Source: Hymenobacter sp. H14-R3 | GTDB taxonomy: Bacteria > Bacteroidota > Bacteroidia > Cytophagales > Hymenobacteraceae | Reading direction: 5' to 3' | Assembly (NCBI RefSeq): GCF_030063445.1 | Contig: NZ_JASITD010000018.1 | Location: forward strand, 1 to 64,000 | DNA: 64,000 nt | Shown: positions 42,140 to 51,800 of the stretch, piece after piece | Layout: every line of letters starts with the position of its first letter | Numbering within the stretch: position 1 is the first letter of the stretch | Position numbers and translations under genes: made by a program | The notes under the pieces: model-generated | What the model was told of the DNA's origin: nothing | Seen by the model: only the letters and a program-made list of their open reading frames with translations | Database searches by the model: none

Positions 42140-43084
42140 TTAACGCGCCATTGGAGCCTGGCCAGCGGCCGGGCGGTCAATATGCTGCAAGGCCGTCATG
42201 TTACGCAGGCTTTTTTCGAGGCCTTCGTTCGAGCCGTCGAGAAAGATGACGTTGCCCTTGCCCTGCTCGGCAAAGTGCTTGATGGCCTCCGTCCACATGG
42301 AGAAATATACTAAGCTGGGGTCCAGGTTGTTATCGGCTAGCTCCTGCACGGCGTGGGCCATGCCCTTCGTGACTTCCTCGCGGAACAGCGCCACGCCCTG
42401 GCCGCGCAGCTGGGCGGCAATTTTCTCGGCCTCGGCCGATATTTTGATGGCGTTGCCTTCGGCTTCGGCGGCCTTGGTTTTGGTGATGAGCAGGGCCTGG
42501 CCCTCGTTTTCGGCAGCTGCCTTTAAGTTGCTGCTAGCCACTACTTTAGCCATCGAGCGCATAATCTCCTCGTCAAAAGCTATGTCGTTGAGCTGCAAGT
42601 CGATGAGGTGGTAGCCCCAGCTTTCGAGGGTTTCGTCGAGCTGGTCCTTCACGTGCAGCACAATCTCGCCGCGCAGGCTCAGCACCGCCGCCTGGCGCTG
42701 GGTGGCCACGAAGGCCCGGATGCTGCCCTCCACGGTGCGAATGAGCGCCTGCATGAGGCTGCGCTCGTCCACAAACTTGAAGGCCACGCGCTTGATGGCC
42801 TCCTCGCTCTGGTCGAACACGGCGTACACCAGCATGGCCTTAAAGTTAACGTTGGCCTGGTCGATGGTAATGGCTTGAAACTCCAGCTCTAGTGAGCGGC
42901 TCTGGATGGAGATGCGCTTGTACACGTTCTCGATGAAGGGCAGCTTGAAGTTGAGGCCCGGCATCATAATGCGCCGGTATTTGCCAAAAACCGTGACTAC
43001 CGCCACCGTACCCTGCGGCACAATGACGTAGCTGAGAAAGAGGGTGAGTAGCGCAAGGCCGAATAAAATCAGCGAATAGCTCAT
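42140..43084 (-). CDS. SPFH/band 7 (stomatin-like) membrane protein
   Basis: A 314-residue protein from ATG 43084. One N-terminal transmembrane helix (SYSLILFGLALLTLFLSYVI) is followed by the band 7 domain: VPQGTVAVVTVFGKYRRIMM, PGLNFKLPFIENVYKRISIQ, VNFKAMLVYAV and FVATQRQAAVLSLR. A long alanine/glutamate coiled-coil (AAAENEGQALLITKTKAAEA) leads to a short tail. Such proteins oligomerise at the inner membrane and organise microdomains or protease complexes. There is no NfeD partner next to it. The longer frame to 43309 is rejected because it adds Arg-rich residues that overlap the divergent gene's promoter region. Confidence 0.92.
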   Translation of the reverse strand: MSYSLILFGLALLTLFLSYVIVPQGTVAVVTVFGKYRRIMMPGLNFKLPFIENVYKRISIQSRSLELEFQAITIDQANVNFKAMLVYAVFDQSEEAIKRVAFKFVDERSLMQALIRTVEGSIRAFVATQRQAAVLSLRGEIVLHVKDQLDETLESWGYHLIDLQLNDIAFDEEIMRSMAKVVASSNLKAAAENEGQALLITKTKAAEAEGNAIKISAEAEKIAAQLRGQGVALFREEVTKGMAHAVQELADNNLDPSLVYFSMWTEAIKHFAEQGKGNVIFLDGSNEGLEKSLRNMTALQHIDRPAAGQAPMAR

Positions 43085-43222
43085 GAGAAACAGGCGTTTG
43101 GCGCCCCAAAGAAGGTGAAGTAAAGCTGAACCGGCCGGTAAGGTACGGGCTGGAACGACAGTACTGGAAGAGTATATCGCCGGGGCCGGCCGGGCATTAC
43201 AGGGGCCGGCCGGCCGGACCAC

Positions 43223-43230
43223 TATTTTTG
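43223..43230 (+). promoter_or_regulatory. -7 element TATTTTTG for the SWIM gene
   Basis: An exact TAnnTTTG match, followed by TCGC, 38 bases before the ATG at 43269. No -33 box is visible in the GC-rich upstream sequence. Confidence 0.45.
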
Positions 43231-43268
43231 TCGCTCCCTTTATTAAATGCCCAACCGCTTCGCCGCCC

Positions 43269-45104
43269 ATGCTCACCCACCGCACCCTGCGCCGCCTCGC
43301 CAATGCCACCAGCTTCGAGCGGGGCGAAAGCTACTACCACAATGGTGAGGTGCAGAAGCTGCGCCGCGAGGGTAATAACTTTCAGGCTACCGTGCGGGGC
43401 AGCCGCCCCTACCGCGTGGAGCTGCGCCTGGAGCCAGCCGGGCCCGCGTTTAGCTGCACCTGCCCGTACGATTTCGACGGCATCTGCAAGCACAAGGTGG
43501 CGCTGGGCCTGGCCGTGCTGGAAGCCTACGACGTGGGCCAGCCCAGCCCTGCGCCTACCCAACCTACAACGGCCACCCTGGCTGGCAATGCCCTGGCACT
43601 AGCGGTGCAAACGGCCTGGGCCGACCGCAAAAAGGGCGACCGGCTGCGCTTTCTCAAGCAGGCCCTGGCCAAGAACGAGGACCTGGCCCGGCAGTTCCTG
43701 GCCTTTGGCCAGCCCGTATTAGCGGCCCCGGTTGCCCCCGCCAGCCTGCTCGCCGACCTGCCTGCACGCCTCACCGACACGCTCCTGACGCTGGACTTTG
43801 ACGAGGACATGTGGGAGAACAGCGCCTCCTACTACGAAGACGACGAGGGCGATGGCTTGCAGGAAGCGGCCGAGGAATTGCTGCGCGAAACCCTGGTTCC
43901 GTTCGGCACCGAGCTGCTGCGGCTGGCGCGGGGCGGGCAGCTCACGCTGGCCCTGCGCTACTGGGCCACGGCCTGCGCGGCCATTTACCAGGTAGAGGAG
44001 CCGGCCAGCGACGACTATAGCTTGTTTAATGACTACGGCGAGGATGCCCTGCACCAGTGGCACGGCGTGCTGGCGGCCGACGGCTGGCCCGGCGCGCTGC
44101 TCACGGCCGTGCTGCCACCCACCGAGCTGCCGGCCGCCCTGGCCTGGCTGGGCCAGCACCTGGCCAATCCGCCCGCCCGCTGGCCGGGCTTCGAAGCCAG
44201 CTGGCAGCCGCTGCTGGTGGCCCTGGCCGCCGATGCCACCGCCGCCCCCCAGCTGGCCCCGCTGCTGGCCGCCCCGGCCCTTAGCCCCGCCGCCAAAACC
44301 CGCCTGCGCCTGCAAGCCGCCCAAACCCTGGCCGACGATGCCACCTGGGCCGCCACCGCCGAGACTCTGCTGCGCACCGACGCCGCCGTGGCCCAGCAGC
44401 TGCTGCACTACTACACCAGCCAGGCCGACCTGCCCGCCCAGCTGCGCACCGCCGCCGCGGCCTTCGCCACCTGGCCCGACCAGTTTGCCGACTACACCCT
44501 ACGCACTTTCGCCGCCGGCCAGGCCCCCGACCTCACCCGGGCCGCCCTGCGCTACCGCGCCCTGGCCAACCACAGCCTCGCCGATTTCGACGCGCTGCGC
44601 CCGCTGCTGACCGAGGCCGAAACGGCCGCCTTTGTGCACGAAGCCGTGGCCACCGCCCAGGCCCGGCGCGGCAGCGTGTCCTTTGCCGCCGAGCTGCTGG
44701 CCCGCACCCACGATGTGGCCGGGCTGCGCAGCTTTGTGCTGGGCCTAGAGTGGCTGAGCGTAAGCCCGCCCTACCACATCGAAATTGCGATGGTGCGCCT
44801 GGCCACCACCGACCCTATGCCCCTGATGCTGGAGCTGGAAACCCGCCTGCCGGCTTATTTGAATGGCCGCGCCCAAGCCAAGCGCGGGGCCTTTCTCTAC
44901 GAGCGCATTGGCCGCTGGCTCGTGACGATGCGTGGCACCGCCCCCCGCCTCACCGAGCCCGTGCTGCGCCTGGCCCAGGAGCTGCGCACGGAGTTTCCGA
45001 CCCTGCACGGCCTGCGCGATGTGCTGCGGGCCGAGGGCCTGCTGGCGGCCGCGGAGCCAGACGTGCCAGTAGCCAAAAAGAAAAGCGGCCGCAAGCCCAG
45101 CTAG
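43269..45104 (+). CDS. SWIM zinc-finger domain protein
   Basis: A 611-residue protein. The N-terminal 80 residues form a SWIM domain: SFERGESYYHNGEVQKLRRE leads to FSCTCPYDFDGICKH (C63, C65, C73, H75: C-x-C-x7-C-x-H). The remaining 500 residues are alanine- and leucine-rich repeats of helices (TPR/HEAT-like in look), and the tail is KKKSGRKPS. SWIM proteins bind DNA or protein partners; bacterial versions often accompany SNF2-type helicases, but none is adjacent here. The stop codon overlaps the first base of the terminal repeat of the 45104-45363 element. Confidence 0.85.
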   Translation: MLTHRTLRRLANATSFERGESYYHNGEVQKLRREGNNFQATVRGSRPYRVELRLEPAGPAFSCTCPYDFDGICKHKVALGLAVLEAYDVGQPSPAPTQPTTATLAGNALALAVQTAWADRKKGDRLRFLKQALAKNEDLARQFLAFGQPVLAAPVAPASLLADLPARLTDTLLTLDFDEDMWENSASYYEDDEGDGLQEAAEELLRETLVPFGTELLRLARGGQLTLALRYWATACAAIYQVEEPASDDYSLFNDYGEDALHQWHGVLAADGWPGALLTAVLPPTELPAALAWLGQHLANPPARWPGFEASWQPLLVALAADATAAPQLAPLLAAPALSPAAKTRLRLQAAQTLADDATWAATAETLLRTDAAVAQQLLHYYTSQADLPAQLRTAAAAFATWPDQFADYTLRTFAAGQAPDLTRAALRYRALANHSLADFDALRPLLTEAETAAFVHEAVATAQARRGSVSFAAELLARTHDVAGLRSFVLGLEWLSVSPPYHIEIAMVRLATTDPMPLMLELETRLPAYLNGRAQAKRGAFLYERIGRWLVTMRGTAPRLTEPVLRLAQELRTEFPTLHGLRDVLRAEGLLAAAEPDVPVAKKKSGRKPS

Positions 45105-45363
45105 CCCCGGTCCGCCGGCGCGAGCCGGCCGACCGGTTGTCGTTGACACATTTAAGCAGACTCAATCGGTTACCGCTGACACACTTAATAGCGTCAACTA
45201 TCTATCAACTAGATAGTTATATGGAACAAATCGATTGTCGTTGACACGCTCAAAAGAGTTAAATATCTATCAATTAGATAGTTAAATAAAATACGCCACT
45301 TATCCTTTCTACGCTTAACAGAGTCAACTGGTCGGCCGGCTGAAAAAGCCGGTCGGCCGGGGC
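45104..45363. mobile_element. MITE-like element with terminal inverted repeats and internal half-palindromes
   Basis: The outer ends gccccgg and ccggggc, and inner 16-base terminal repeats gccggccgaccggttg (45124-45139) and caactggtcggccggc (45325-45340), form an inverted frame. Inside is AT-rich DNA with four related 22-23 base units at 45143, 45176, 45241 and 45306, of the form ttgacac-n-cttaa-n-ag-n-gtcaa. The last three are spaced exactly 65 bases apart. Two of them are followed by an aactatcta-tcaac-tagatagtt hairpin or its relative. No coding frame is present. Confidence 0.6.
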
Positions 45364-45460
45364 AGCCTCAGCTGATTAGCGCGCGGCGGCGGCCAGGTGG
45401 CACTGCTCACCGGCCCCGGTGTACTTTCGCCGGGTCTTTTTCACCCTACCATCTCCCCCC

Positions 45461-46216
45461 ATGTTGCCAGATTTTCTTGGCGAGTTTCGGCCGCAGCTCG
45501 AACAATACAAGCTCGATTACCTGAAGCTGGTGGCCACGCCGCTCGGAGCGGGCGCGCCCACGGCTCTCACCCAAAGCAAGCTGCTGGGCCAGCCTTATTT
45601 GCCAGTGGGCACGCCCTACCCCCACGATGAGCTGGGCCAGCCCATGATTTTGCTGGCGCAGCTCAACTTTGCTGAGGCCCCCGCGCTACCACCCTACCCC
45701 ACGGCGGGCATTTTGCAGCTGTTTGTGTCGCCCACCCAATGGTATGACATGGACGACTACAGCGTGCTGTTTCACCCCGATACCAGCGCCGAGGCCCAGA
45801 CCGACTTCAATTTCCTGCCCCCCGACCTCTACGCCGACTCTCCAATTAGCGCGGAGCATACGCTCAGCTTCAGCCTGGCCACTGAATACGGAGGAGCCGA
45901 GGACTGCCGCTTTCAACCAGATTTTGGGGGCAAAGACTACTACGAATACCTGAAAACCTTACCCAAGGAACAGGAGGAAGCGCTAGACCGCTGCTGCTAT
46001 AATGTAGGACACAAAGTAGGCGGCTACGCCTACTTTACGCAGGGCGACCCCCGCGATGCAACCACCTCGCGGGCCAACGATGTGCAGCTGCTACAGCTTG
46101 ATTCGGACGACGAAATCATGTTTGGCGACAGCGGCCTGGCGCACCTCTTTATCAACCCAACCGCGCTGCAAGAGCGGCGGTTTGACCAGGCTTACTTTTA
46201 CTGGGACTGCTGCTAG
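45461..46216 (+). CDS. DUF1963 (YwqG-like) family protein
   Basis: A 251-residue protein from ATG 45461. DUF1963 features are the SKLLGQPYLPVGTPYPHDEL segment, LLAQLNFAEAPALPPYPTAG and ILQLFVSPTQWY. Late in the protein come GHKVGGYAYFTQGDPR, LLQLDSDDEIMFGDSGLAHL and FINPTAL. The family is widespread in bacteria with no established biochemistry. The frame opens at 45419, but the ATG at 45461 fits the family start, and a near-match -7 element (TACTTTCG, 45422-45429) lies just upstream. The next gene begins 18 bases after its stop and may be co-transcribed. Confidence 0.88.
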   Translation: MLPDFLGEFRPQLEQYKLDYLKLVATPLGAGAPTALTQSKLLGQPYLPVGTPYPHDELGQPMILLAQLNFAEAPALPPYPTAGILQLFVSPTQWYDMDDYSVLFHPDTSAEAQTDFNFLPPDLYADSPISAEHTLSFSLATEYGGAEDCRFQPDFGGKDYYEYLKTLPKEQEEALDRCCYNVGHKVGGYAYFTQGDPRDATTSRANDVQLLQLDSDDEIMFGDSGLAHLFINPTALQERRFDQAYFYWDCC

Positions 46217-46234
46217 CCGCCCAACTACATACTA

Positions 46235-47257
46235 ATGAAATACTTACTAACCCTGCTTTGTTGCGGGGGCCTGCTGCCCGCCCGGGCGCAACAGCCACAA
46301 TTCACGGTGCACAACCTGCGGCTTCCCAAGGAGCTGGCCTACTACGACAACCAGTTTTCGGGCCTCGCTACCAGCGCCGACAAGCTGTTTCTGCTGTCGG
46401 AGAGCCGGCTTCAGGACAAGGCCGAGGCCAAGCTCTACACCGTGCGCCTCGCCGACCTCGGCCGCCAGCTTGCCGATACCACCTACGTGCTGCCCTACCA
46501 ACCGCTGCCCATCACGGGCCTGCCCGCGCTGCGCGCCCGCATGGCCGCCGCCGGGCAGCGCTATGAAGGCCTGGAGGCCATGCTGCTGGTGCAGGACGTG
46601 CTGTACCTGTCCGTCGAAACCGACACCCCCTCGCCCACCTGCTACCTGCTTAAGGGCCAGCTGCGCGCCGACGCCGTGGTGCTCGACACCACCTTTCTGC
46701 TGCCCCTGGCCAAGCCCCTGGCGGCCGATGGCAGCCACATCTACAACGCCGGCTTCGAGGCGCTGGCCGAGGCAAATAAGCACGTGCTGGCCTTTTTTGA
46801 ATACAACAGCTTCCCGGGCCAGAACTACGTTTTTGACTTAGCCGCCAGCCACTTATCCAGCGCCAGCGCGCCCGGCAAGCTGCCGTTGGCGCGGCTACCC
46901 TTCCGCATCACCGATATCACGGCGGTGGGCCCGGGCCGCTACACAGCCCTCAACTACTTTTTCAAGGGTGAGGGCGGCGATGCCATTTACCGCCTGCCTG
47001 CCAGCGACTTGCCCAACGCGAAGCTCATCCTGGACCAGGGCGGCTACAAAAATTACTCCCGCCTGCTTACTATCGAGCTCAAAGACAATAAGTTGACCTG
47101 GCAGTCGCTGTGGGAATTTCCCGAAAAATACCGGGGCTATAACTGGGAGGGTATCGCCGCTTACCAGGGTGGCTATTTCGTCATCAACGACAAGTACACG
47201 CCCAGCCGGCCGTACCAAACGACCCTGCTGTATTTGCAGCTTAAGGGGCCCCGCTAA
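46235..47257 (+). CDS. Secreted beta-propeller-like protein (phytase-like type), function unknown
   Basis: A 340-residue protein with a signal peptide (MKYLLTLLCCGGLLPARAQ). The mature sequence reads as repeated four-strand blades (FSGLATSADKLFLLSESRLQ, YEGLEAMLLVQDVLYLSVET, FEALAEANKHVLAFFEYNSF). It ends YNWEGIAAYQGGYFVINDKY, which has the E-G-I/L and N-D pattern of the esterase-like-activity-of-phytase family. I do not claim catalytic activity. It follows the DUF1963 gene by 18 bases and is terminated by the hairpin at 47329-47362. Confidence 0.6.
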   Translation: MKYLLTLLCCGGLLPARAQQPQFTVHNLRLPKELAYYDNQFSGLATSADKLFLLSESRLQDKAEAKLYTVRLADLGRQLADTTYVLPYQPLPITGLPALRARMAAAGQRYEGLEAMLLVQDVLYLSVETDTPSPTCYLLKGQLRADAVVLDTTFLLPLAKPLAADGSHIYNAGFEALAEANKHVLAFFEYNSFPGQNYVFDLAASHLSSASAPGKLPLARLPFRITDITAVGPGRYTALNYFFKGEGGDAIYRLPASDLPNAKLILDQGGYKNYSRLLTIELKDNKLTWQSLWEFPEKYRGYNWEGIAAYQGGYFVINDKYTPSRPYQTTLLYLQLKGPR

Positions 47258-47328
47258 TGGTCAGCTACTTGGCCTTTTAGCCTGGGCCATAAGCGGGTCG
47301 GACCATTTTCCCTCGGGGCACTACGTAA

Positions 47329-47362
47329 AAAACCCCGCCTGGCAGTCGCCAGGCGGGGTTTT
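47329..47362. terminator. Rho-independent terminator between convergent genes
   Basis: A perfect 15-base stem aaaaccccgcctggc / gccaggcggggtttt with a 4-base loop. It separates the phytase-like gene from the 3' end of the efflux operon and can act in both directions. Confidence 0.9.
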
Positions 47363-47385
47363 GTGCAAAAGAAGCAATGCGCAGG

Positions 47386-48822
47386 CTAGTTCCAGCCGCC
47401 GCCCAGGGCCCGGTACATGCTTACCGTGGCGTTGAGCTGCTTCATCTTGTTTTCGGTAAGGTCGAAGCGGGCGTTCAGCGCGTCGCGCTGCGTGAAGAGC
47501 ACCTCGGTGTAGTCGGCCCGTACCGATTTGAAGAGGCTGTTGGAGATGCGGATGGACAGGCTCAGGGCCCGCACTTCCAGCGCTTTGGCCTCGTAGCTTT
47601 TCTCCAGGTTGTCGATGTTGGCAACCTGGTTGGCTACTTCGAGGTAAGCGTTCAGCACCGTTTTCTCGTAGTTGTACACCGCTTGCAGCTGGAAGGCATT
47701 GGCCGTGGAATACAGGGCCTTGATGCCGTTGCGGTTGATGAGTGGGGCCGACAAATCGCCGGCTATCGAGTAGAGCAGCGCCCCCGGCGTGGTAAACAGC
47801 AGGCCGGGCTTGAACGCCCCCACCCCCACCCCGCCCGAAATGCCCAGCGACGGGTAGAAGTTGGCGCGGGCCACCAGCACGTCGAGCTTGGCAGCTACCA
47901 GCTGCTGCTCGGCCTGCCGGATGTCGGGCCGGTTGCTGAGCAGCTGCGCGGGCACGCCGGCCTGCATCAGCTTGGGCACCAGGCCGTTGAACTCGGCATC
48001 GTTGCGGGCGATGGGCTGCGGAAAGCGGCCCAGCAGGAAATTGATGCGGTTTTCAGTTTCGACAATGCGCTGCCGGATGCCGTACTGCTGGCTAGTGGTA
48101 TTCTGAATCTGGGCCTCGAAGCGCTTCACGGCCAGCTCGGTTACCCGGGCGGCTTCCTTCTCCTGGCGCACTACTTTCAAGGCATTAGCCTGAATCTCAA
48201 TATTTTGCTGCAAGATGGCCAGCTGATTATCCAAAGCCAGCAGCTCGTAGTACGAGGTAGCAATTTCGGAAATCAGGTTGGTTACCATGAAGTTCCGGCC
48301 CTCTACCGAGGCCAGGTAGCGCGTGGCGGCCGACTTGCGGGCGTTGCGCAGCTTGTGCCAGATATCGACCTCCCAGCTCGCGTAGGCCCCCAGCTGGAGG
48401 TTGCCCAGCGGGTCGGGCGTGCGGCGGTCGGGCTGAATGTTTATCTGGTCCTCCGTGGCCCCCTGGATGGTGTAGCGGCTCACGCGGTCGAGGGCCGCCT
48501 GGGCGCCCAGGCTCACCGAGGGCAGATACTCACCCTTGCGGGCCTGAATCTCGTTGCGGGCTATCTGCAGCTCCTGCTGCGTGATGTTCAGCTCCTGGTT
48601 GCGCTGCAAAGCGCTGTCAATCAGCGCCTTCAGGTTGGGGTCGGTGAAAAACTCCTGCCACCGCACCTTGGCGGTGCTGAGGGTATCCTGGGGGCTGCCC
48701 GCGTAGGTGGTGGGCACGCTCCGGTTCACGTTGCGGCCCACCAGCTGGGGCAGTTTGCAGCCCGCCACGGCCAGCGCCAGGCAGGCGGCGCTCAGGCTCT
48801 GATAAATGCGTTGCTTAAGCAT
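47386..48822 (-). CDS. Outer-membrane efflux channel (TolC/OprM family lipoprotein)
   Basis: A protein of about 478 residues from ATG 48822 with a lipoprotein signal (LACLALAVAGC-like, lipobox AVAGC). Two OEP repeats follow: KVRWQEFFTDPNLKALIDSA, NQELNITQQELQIARNEIQA and the second half LLSNRPDIRQAEQQLVAAKL, RANFYPSLGISGGVGVG, YEKTVLNAYLEVANQVANI. These match the NodT-type outer-membrane factors that trimerise into a channel for RND pumps. Its start overlaps the stop of the pump gene by eight bases, so the two are translationally coupled, and it completes the tripartite system. Confidence 0.94.
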   Translation of the reverse strand: MLKQRIYQSLSAACLALAVAGCKLPQLVGRNVNRSVPTTYAGSPQDTLSTAKVRWQEFFTDPNLKALIDSALQRNQELNITQQELQIARNEIQARKGEYLPSVSLGAQAALDRVSRYTIQGATEDQINIQPDRRTPDPLGNLQLGAYASWEVDIWHKLRNARKSAATRYLASVEGRNFMVTNLISEIATSYYELLALDNQLAILQQNIEIQANALKVVRQEKEAARVTELAVKRFEAQIQNTTSQQYGIRQRIVETENRINFLLGRFPQPIARNDAEFNGLVPKLMQAGVPAQLLSNRPDIRQAEQQLVAAKLDVLVARANFYPSLGISGGVGVGAFKPGLLFTTPGALLYSIAGDLSAPLINRNGIKALYSTANAFQLQAVYNYEKTVLNAYLEVANQVANIDNLEKSYEAKALEVRALSLSIRISNSLFKSVRADYTEVLFTQRDALNARFDLTENKMKQLNATVSMYRALGGGWN

Positions 48823-51800
48823 AGGGCTCCATTTCTTTGAGCTCCACGCGGGGCTCCACTCCTTCACTTATGGGGTATTCGTTTTCGTCCTGAATCAGCT
48901 TGTGGCCCTCGGCCAGGCTGCCGAACACGTAGTACAGGCCCGGGATGATAATTACCCCGAACACGGTGCCGAACAGCATGCCGCCCAGCGCCGCCGTGCC
49001 AATGGTGCGGTTGCCGATGGCGCCCGCGCCGGTGGCCAGCACCAGCGGAATCAGGCCCGCGATAAAGGCAAACGAGGTCATCAGGATGGGGCGGAAACGG
49101 GCTTTGGCACCCGCAATGGCCGCATCGCGCACCGACATGCCTTTCTCGTGCTCCTGCACCGCAAACTCCACAATCAGCACCGCGTTTTTACCCAGCAGGC
49201 CCACCAGCATCACCAGCCCCACCTGGGCGTAGATGTCGTTGGCCAGGCCCAGCATTTTGAGCAGCAGGAACGAGCCGAAAATACCCGCCGGCAGCGACAG
49301 CACCACCGCAAACGGCAGCAGGAAGCTTTCGTACTGGGCCGCGAGCACGAAGTACACGAAGGCCAGCACCACCAGGAAAATCACCACGGCCTCGTTGCCA
49401 CGGCCCACCTCATCTTTCGAGAGGCCGCCCCAGTCGATGTCGTAGCCGCGGGGCAGGGTTTTGGCCGCTACTTCCTGCACGGCCTTCAGGGCCTCGCCGC
49501 TGCTGAAGCCTTCGGCAGCGCCGCCCCGGATGGAGGCGGTGGTGTACATGTTGTAGCGGTTAATCTCGTTGGGGCCCTGCGACTTCACAATTTTCATGAA
49601 AGCTGAGAACGGTACCATCTCGCCCTTGTCGTTCTTGGCCCACATGTTGAGAATGTCTTCCGGCAGGCGGCGGTACTCGGGCGAGGCCTGCACGTACACC
49701 TTAAAGAAGCGCTGGTACTTGATGAAACCCAGCTCGTAGGTACTGCCCACCATAATGGAGAGCGTGTTCATGGCATTGCCGATGGTGATGCCCTTCTGCA
49801 TGGCCAGGTCGTTGTCAATCTTGAGCTCGTACTGCGGATAATCAGCCGAGAAGAAGGTGAACAGACCGGCCAGCTCCTTGCGCTTGCGCAGGGCGGCCAT
49901 AAACTCCTCGTTCACTTTTTCCAGCGCCTTGTAGTCGCCGGTGCCGGTTTTGTCCAGCAGCTGCAGCTGGAAGCCGCCCGCCGCGCCGTAGCCCGGCACT
50001 GCCGGGGGCTCGAAGAACTCGACGGTCGCGCCGGGAATTTCCCGGGCCTTTACCTCCAGCGCGGCGATGATTTTGGCCACCGACTGGTTTTTGCGCTCGT
50101 CCCAGGGCTTGAGGTCAATCAGGCAGGTGCCGGCGTTGGAGCCGCGGCCTTCGGTGAGCACTTCGTAGCCGGCCAGGGTCGAGATGTTCTCGATGCCGGG
50201 CACGTCCTTGGCCAGGGCCGACAGGCGCTGGGCAATGGCGTTGGTGCGCTCCAGCGTCGAGCCGGGCGGCGTCTGAATGATGGCGTAAATCAGGCCCTGG
50301 TCCTCGCTCGGAATAAAGCCCGACGGCAGCTTTTGCGAGATGCCAAAAATGCCCAGCCCGAAGGCCAGCAGCATGGCAAACGTCACCAGCCGGCGGTCGA
50401 TGATGCGCTCCAGAATGTTGGTGTAGTGCCCCGTCAGCTTCTCAAACCCGCGGTTGAAGGCGTCGAAAAAGCGCTGAATGGGCGTCTTTTTCTTGGCGTG
50501 GCCGTGGTTGTTTTTCAATATCATGGCGCACAGCACCGGGGTCAGTGTGAGCGCTACCAAGCCCGAAATCACGATGGCCGTGGCCATGGTAATGGAGAAC
50601 TGGCGATAGAAAATACCCACCGGCCCGCTCATAAAGGCCACCGGAATAAACACGGCCGTCATCAGGATGGTGATGGCGATAATGGCCCCGCTGATTTCGC
50701 CCAGCACCTTGCGCACCGCGTTGTAGGGCGAAAGGTGCTCCTCCTCCATCTTGGCGTGCACGGCCTCCACCACCACAATGGCGTCGTCGACCACAATACC
50801 GATGGAGAGCACCAGCGCAAAAAGCGTTATCATGTTGATGGTGAGCCCGAAGAGCTGCATCGCCATGAACGAGCCCACCAGCGACACCGGCACCGCCAGC
50901 GCCGGAATGAGCGTCGAGCGCCAGTCGCCCAGGAAGATGAATACCACCAGCGCCACCAGAATAAAGGCGTCGCGCAGGGTGTCGATTACGTTTTCGATGG
51001 AAGCGTCGAGGAAGTTCGACACGTCGTAGCTGATTTTGTAGTCCATGCCGGGCGGGAAGGACGTTTTCTTCATCACTTCCAGCTTGGCCTTCACTTCCTT
51101 AATCACGTCCTTGGCATTGCTGCCATAGGTCTGCTTCAGCACGATAGCCGCCGAGGGGTCGCCGTTGAGGTTGGAGTAGATGTCGTAGAACTCGCTGCCC
51201 AGCTCCACGTTGGCCACGTCCTTGAGGCGTAGTATCTCGCCGTTGGGGTTGGCTTTGAGAATCACGTTCTTATACTGCTCCACGTCGTTGAAGCGGCCCT
51301 GATACGTGAGCACGTATTCGAGCGCTTCGGCCCGCTGCCCGTCCGAGCGGCCAATGCGGCCCGGCGAGCCAATCACGCTCTGCTCGTCCAAGGACTTCAT
51401 CACGTCGTCCACCGAGATGCTGTAGGCGCGCATGCGGTCGGGCTTTAGCCAGATGCGCATGGCGTACTGCCGGCTACCCAGGATGGTGGCCCGCCCAATG
51501 CCGCCGATGCGCTGCAGCTCGGGCAGCAGGTTCACGCCGGCAAAGTTGAACAGGTACTTCATGTCGGTGTGCTTGTCCTTGCTATACAAGTTCACGTACA
51601 TCAGCATGTTAGGCACCACGCGGTTCACGATAATGCCCTCGCGCTGCACCAGCACCGGCAGGCGGTTCACCACCTGCGCAATGCGGGTGTTCACGTTTAC
51701 CACCGCCTGGTCGGGGTCGGTACCCAGGTTAAATACAATCTGAATGTTGGCTTCGCCAGCGCTCACGGCGTCGGAGGTCATGTACTTCATGCCCGGCACG

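Noticed and set aside
45143..45327. Regularly spaced repeats that could suggest a CRISPR array
   Set aside because: Only four degenerate units of 22-23 bases, the spacers are themselves related (tatctatca...tagatag), spacing is 33 then 65 bases, and no cas gene is nearby. It fits a palindromic element better.
47377..48840. 487-residue open frame on the plus strand
   Set aside because: Antisense to the TolC-type channel gene, with no recognisable domain.
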